A model generated the notes under the pieces. That model had not been told where the DNA came from. It was given only the letters and a program-made list of their open reading frames with translations, and searched no databases. Of a stretch of DNA of 64,000 nt, positions 59,221-64,000 are shown piece after piece; position 1 is the first letter of the stretch, and each line of letters begins with the position of its first letter. The stretch comes from Glandiceps talaboti (lineage: Eukaryota; Hemichordata; Enteropneusta; Spengelidae). Location: the NCBI RefSeq assembly GCF_964340395.1, contig NC_135552.1:6257994-6321993 (forward strand), written 5' to 3'. The translations under genes and the position numbers were made by a program.

Positions 59221-61177
59221 GCTTATTGACGAATGATCGAAATGTTCAGGGACCAGGATTCATTAATGTTTTAATTATGACCCAGAGCTGTTAAATGTTG
59301 TTCACCTACGATCTAACCCGAGTACTAGAGTTTTAAAAAAAATAGTAAACCATTGACTATAACCTGACAAAGTGTGCAGTTGTACAAACAAGTCATCAGT
59401 TGGGATATTGCCAGCCAACAGGATATCTCGGCCGTGGTTGTCCTCACCAACTGTGCATATGTTTGAAAGTCGTTTATGCTTATGAATTTTCAACCTACAG
59501 TTTCAGGTAAGTCTCGTTTCATTGTTTAATGCTATTCTCCTCTTTCCGTAGATACTACGGAATCACGTGTGACGTTATTTAAGCCAATGTGGCCAGGATA
59601 GAAAGACTAAGCAAAGCAGTGTACAGGTGCAAATTTTAACTGTAACTCAGACAACAGGCTACAGGCCTACAGGCTCCAAAAAAATCACGCTCCCTGAAAT
59701 GAACCCAAGAATTTTTGTAGAGTGATATTGTCTCCCTGCAAACTGCTTTATGGTTTTATGCAATACATAATATCTGTTCCTTTTCCCTCTAACTCTGTGT
59801 TCAGGTAAGACACAGGTTTCAAGTTCACGAGTATGCAGGAATACTAGTAACAATGTCTGCTGCATGCCTTCCAGGGGCGGTTTGCTGTAGTAATCCTGCA
59901 ATTCAGAACTTACAATACATACCTGTAAAAAGACATTTTTAATATTTTGCCAAATAGTAAAATGTATTGAAACACCTTGCAGCCTGAATATTGGGGCATG
60001 TTAAAATGGGGGAAATGACTTCATACCAGTGAAATGGAAACGATGGATTTATGATAGTTTAACAAAAATTAATCTAGGCTTTGTACTCTCTCTTGTGTGC
60101 TACGTCAATGTAAAGTTGACATCAACAATCAATTATGTTCTGACTCTTTTCAAGGGTCAATTTGACATAACCTAAGTAAGCGTAAGACAGGTATCACAAG
60201 GTACAATTCGTGTTGGTAAAATTTGATTCTCACCTATAATACAACATACAAACTTGCACTCAACTCGATTGAGGTGAAAGCAATGTGCCCCATTTGAGAT
60301 GTGTCCGTCTACGGAGAGAGCACTGACAAGACTGTCAGTTACGTTCATACTGAACCAACGCCCTACACACATAGTCACTCGACCTTCAAGCTTCTATTTA
60401 ATGTTATATTTAGGCGAAACGTTGAGACATTAAAATACTGTTATATACTACATTATACCCCTTTCCAACTCTTCCCTTTTGTTTCAACTGTGCTCTTAAT
60501 TTCCTTTAGCGGACACGTGTTCAGTTAACCAGACACTTTTACACAAACAAGTGTCCACATACCATTAATGGAACTGTCCACTAACATAACACTTTAAACC
60601 CATGCAAGAAATTGTCCGCAGCTTGTTCGTCATTTCTATAGCTCTGTCCCCACCCCTCTGTCACTGTTACAATGCAATCAACGTGTGCTACAGCTTCTAA
60701 TTCTGCACCTGTCATTCTGTAAAGTATGTGTAAAAAATCGACCTTACCTTGGTGGATCTCGAACACAGTGCCTCTAGTTCTGTACCTATCTATCCAAAGG
60801 CTTGCTCTATAACCACTTCACTAAAAAGTGATGATTTGTGCAGGTCTCCATATATACATTGTTCATTGACTTGACAATGCATATGTGCACCACGGTTAAT
60901 AACAGGGTAAAACGGAAACACTGCTCGATTTGGTACTGTCATTTTGTTACAGAACAAGTCCTTGCCAGGTTCGTGGATTTCATACTAAACTTTTGGGAAA
61001 AACATTGGATTACTTGGCGGACAAGTGCGGGGATTAGATTTCTATAGCGAATTTGTATTAACATGATAATAATTAAGAGGTTCGTAGATAACAATGACGA
61101 CTTTCTGGTGAAAAGCCTAAAACCTCCTCGAAAAAGTAACTTCGTATAGCACACGTACTTGAACATTTACTGTTTTT

Positions 61178-61241
61178 ATTAGGACTGTTTTGGTTAACCC
61201 ATCAAAATAACAGACGGTTAACCAAAACAGCTAGTCCTAAT
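61178..61241. repeat. 64-bp inverted repeat
   Basis: ATTAGGACT-GTTTTGGTTAACC, a ~16-base loop, then GGTTAACCAAAAC-AGCT-AGTCCTAAT. The arms match except for a 3-4 base bulge near the outside. Probably a small foldback element. Confidence 0.85.
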
Positions 61242-61485
61242 AATTCTGAGGTCCGCAAGTCTACTTGTTTCTGAGCCTATCAAGCTACTATTTAGTGAAT
61301 TTATCTGAGGTGAACTTTCTTCTAAAGGACAAGAGACGGTGGGTGAATGACCAGAATACGGTACGGATAGCTGTGTTGCAAAGTCGACTTTCGAGTATAT
61401 TTGTATGCTCTCCAACACTAAGGACGTGAATACACCTTACACTAGTAAACTCGCCAGGTGTACCAGGCTGCATAATTGATGAGAT

Positions 61486-61953
61486 ATGCTGGGCTGCAAC
61501 GACTGCAAAGAAATCTCTAGCCTAGCGAAACTTTGCCAGGGAGACTTGGTTCTCTGCCCTCCATGTGAGAAAAAACGATTTGGAAAACGCCAAGCACATG
61601 TAAGTTCTTCATCCAGTACCACTATTGGTCATGCTTGTAGTGTCACTGAATCTTCACCTGTGACTCAATGTGGAGTGGTGATCAACGAACTTTTATGTTA
61701 TATCACTGATAAGCTTGCCATTCTACCAACCGACATTATTATAAAACTTTGTGCCAAACATTTCAATAATGGTGAAATTGAGAAAGCAAAGAAAATGTTA
61801 TTCGATTTTGTAGATGACGGGAAATCTGGGCGCTACAAAAAACGTCAAGGTCAGCACAAGAAAACTAACAATATTCAAGACATCATTGCAGAGCCAGTCG
61901 TATGTTTGTACAGCACACAATCCCCACTTTTGGAGCTCTTGGACGTACATTGA
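61486..61953 (+). CDS. Non-LTR retrotransposon ORF1-like fragment with a zinc-finger start
   Basis: 155 codons from ATG. Residues 4-27 have C-x2-C (CNDC), then LC and CPPC, a PHD/treble-clef-like Cys pattern. Residues 64-108 read VVINELLCYITDKLAILPTD, then IIKLCAKHFNNGEIEKAKK, a pattern I recall from the ORF1 protein of CR1/L2-like LINEs and related domesticated genes (LL.F...K...MP.D.I..LC...F...EI..AK..LF). A basic stretch (GRYKKRQGQHKK) and NNIQDII follow, after which the family similarity stops. In-frame stops lie just upstream of the ATG. No ORF2 follows; instead there is an AATAAA (62210 region) and an A-rich tract. It is a truncated element or a retroposed or domesticated copy. Confidence 0.5.
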   Translation: MLGCNDCKEISSLAKLCQGDLVLCPPCEKKRFGKRQAHVSSSSSTTIGHACSVTESSPVTQCGVVINELLCYITDKLAILPTDIIIKLCAKHFNNGEIEKAKKMLFDFVDDGKSGRYKKRQGQHKKTNNIQDIIAEPVVCLYSTQSPLLELLDVH

Positions 61954-62825
61954 TGTACAACTTTTTTGAACGTATCGGACACAGTCATAATAATTTAATT
62001 GCAGCAGTGCTCAATTCCGATACAATCCTCTATTCGGGTATTCATAAACTGTAAAGAGATTTGTTGTATTTTTAAATGCTTTTATTTGTTCATGTGTGTA
62101 TTTGTCAGGTTGTCTTTTTAAAGTCTTACTTGTTTTGAAATGCTGTTTTCTATGTATACTTTTTATCTATGGGATTTTTATGAGCGTGTTTGCGTTCTTT
62201 TCTTTCCCGAAATAAAGTTTAATAAAAAAAATAATAACAATAATAAAAAAAGTAAATGTCTGAGGACGTGTACTATAACTATCAATTATACTACGTACCA
62301 AGGAAAATAATAAATATCTATCCTTAAGGGGGGATGTGTCAAATTCAAAAAAGTCGATAGATTTTTTTCTTATACTTTGCATGTTTAAACATTGATATCT
62401 GAATATGTAAAAAAAAAAATGCAGAGAAAATACTATGTCACCACTTTTGTTTTCAGGATAATTACCATTTCTTGTATGTACATATACATTTTTGGGTCAA
62501 AATAAGTAGATTTACAACAATTAACTACAACATGATTTTTAAAAATTAAAGATTATCCCAGAACACCAACTTATGTATTTAAGTGCAATGTATAGTAGGT
62601 CCAGACATATTTTTTTGAATTTGTATTCGTTATTTCATAAAATATTATGTTATTTTATTTCCAGCTGCTTTACTATTTTTTTAAGAAAAACATAAGAAAA
62701 TTACAAAAAAGGACAAAAGTCCGTGATAGATTTTTTTATATGCTGTATGTGTACATTGTATTACTCCAGCTACTTATCAATGACAAAAAAATATGGGATC
62801 ACCATGTCCGTTTAAATTCTAGAAT
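61954..62825. other. 3' region of the ORF1-like unit and AT-rich spacer
   Basis: CGAAATAAAGTTTAATAAAAA at 62207-62227 combines a poly(A) signal with an A-rich (AATAA)n tail, as at a retroposon 3' end. Beyond it only AT-rich sequence. Confidence 0.45.
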
Positions 62826-63640
62826 TGAAAATGTCACCCCACACCCCATCTAAATTTTGTCATTTTTGACAGAAATATCTTATGACATTTTGTTGAATTT
62901 TAACAAAAATTAAAATGAGCTTGTTTATCTTTGCACATATGTATAATGTACCAATGCCCCTTCATAATTAGATAACAAAAATATTTGTATGTATGCTAAC
63001 TTGAAAATGCCAGTAAATAATGTGACCCCAACCCCATCAAAATTTCAACATTTAGGAACAAAAATCACATGAAATTGTACAGTATTGGAACACTATGGGA
63101 TATATCTATCAGTTCATATGTATGCTAAATCAACTGAACTAGTTTATTTCTTTCAACAAACGCCAAAGTGCTCATAATATTCACAATTGTAACCCCCCAC
63201 CCCTTCAAAATTTCAACATTTTGGCTGAAAATCACATGGAATTGTACAATATTGGAACACACACAGGCACCAAGGTATATTTCTATCAGTACATATGTAT
63301 GATAAATCAACTGAACTATTCATGTGCAGAGTTTAATTATTTCTCCAAAAGCCAAAGTGGTCATAATATTCAAAATTATGACTCCCCCCCCCCCCCATAT
63401 CCAAATTTCAACATTTTTGGACAAAATTCACATAAAAATGCATAATATTGGAACACAGGCACCAAGGGGTAGTTTTCAGTACATAATTACGTATGATAAA
63501 TCAACACATTAGGGGCTAGGTCAATAGTTCAATGTAGGATAAACAGCTAAACACTTTTAATGCCCCCACCCCCACCCCCTCTAACTTAATTGGCCAAAAT
63601 TAAAAATGTCCATCCAATTTCAAATCAGTATGTAGTAATG
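62826..63640 (+). repeat. Degenerate ~185-bp tandem repeat with C-rich blocks
   Basis: Four to five units start with a C-rich block: CACCCCACACCCC (62836), GACCCCAACCCC (63024), AACCCCCCACCCC (63191), GACTCCCCCCCCCC (63380), GCCCCCACCCCCACC (63561). Each continues through (T)CAAAATTTCAACATTT, a CACAT..AATTGTA..TATTGGAACAC segment, and TATGTATG(C/A)TAAATCAACTGAACT. The middle units are most alike, the outer ones more decayed. The array may run on to the right. Confidence 0.8.
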
Positions 63641-64000
63641 CTATGAATACAAAGCCAGTATGTAGTTAGGAAAAACAGTTCTTTTGTTGGCACTTTATTT
63701 TAGTGCTGTGCTATAGTGAAAATTCTTCCATTTCTTAATTTGGAAAAAAAAATGTAAAAAGAAATAATTGCATGTTTAGGAATACAAACAGACCCATTAA
63801 AAGTAAAATCGTTTCTGTAGGATGAGAGATAGACAGCTAAAAAAAAAAACAGCCCAAAAGTAAAAGAATTTAGATTTTCATCCTACATTGAAATATATAT
63901 TGATCTCACAGCTTATATCTCCATTGTTGAAACAGTTAAATATTGATTTCATGTAAGGAAATTGCCAGTGTTTATTGCGGAGTGTGGTCTCTACGAAAAA

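Overview
This window is animal nuclear DNA, AT-rich, with split genes, long introns, many microsatellites and several classes of degraded transposable elements. No bacterial-type gene organisation is present. The gene set (SLC37A4-type glucose-6-phosphate translocase, a class II aldolase/adducin-domain protein, a class A GPCR, HNK-1/CHST-family sulfotransferases) together with a tRNA-derived SINE, LINE 3' ends, DIRS-like and integrase/chromodomain remnants and Helentron-like hairpin ends fits a marine invertebrate such as a lancelet, hemichordate or mollusc. I cannot fix the species from sequence alone.

Layout. (1) 1-1.5 kb: the last coding exon and 3' UTR of an unidentified plus-strand gene. 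(2) 1.5-11.2 kb: gene-free, built largely of duplicated repeats and a dead LINE tail. (3) 11.2-27.4 kb: a complete nine-exon minus-strand SLC37A4 orthologue (435 aa when spliced). Its 9.7-kb intron 2 holds a complete four-exon plus-strand class II aldolase-domain gene (17.85-24.13 kb), and a 2.3-kb foldback element sits in that gene's first intron. (4) 27.4-33.0 kb: no gene; microsatellites, a SINE and a transposon end. (5) 33.03-34.06 kb: an intronless class A GPCR with an apparent frameshift in its C-tail. (6) 34.3-36.5 kb: remnants of an integrase/chromodomain-type mobile element and an adjoining broken gene. (7) 36.67-60.57 kb: a tandem duplication, each unit carrying one three-exon carbohydrate sulfotransferase gene. 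The left copy has two frame-breaking changes; the right copy is intact. (8) 60.6-64 kb: a retrotransposon ORF1-like fragment and a degenerate tandem repeat.

The host genes do not form an operon or a clear pathway. SLC37A4 moves glucose-6-phosphate across the ER membrane, the nested gene has a sugar-phosphate aldolase fold, and the sulfotransferases should act on glycans in the Golgi. The most informative signals are comparative. The two duplicated units serve as each other's pre-insertion reference, exposing recent MITE and hairpin insertions, a swapped segment order and the decay of one sulfotransferase copy. All splice sites were read by eye from GT/AG signals, frame continuity and remembered family sequences; none was tested by alignment software.
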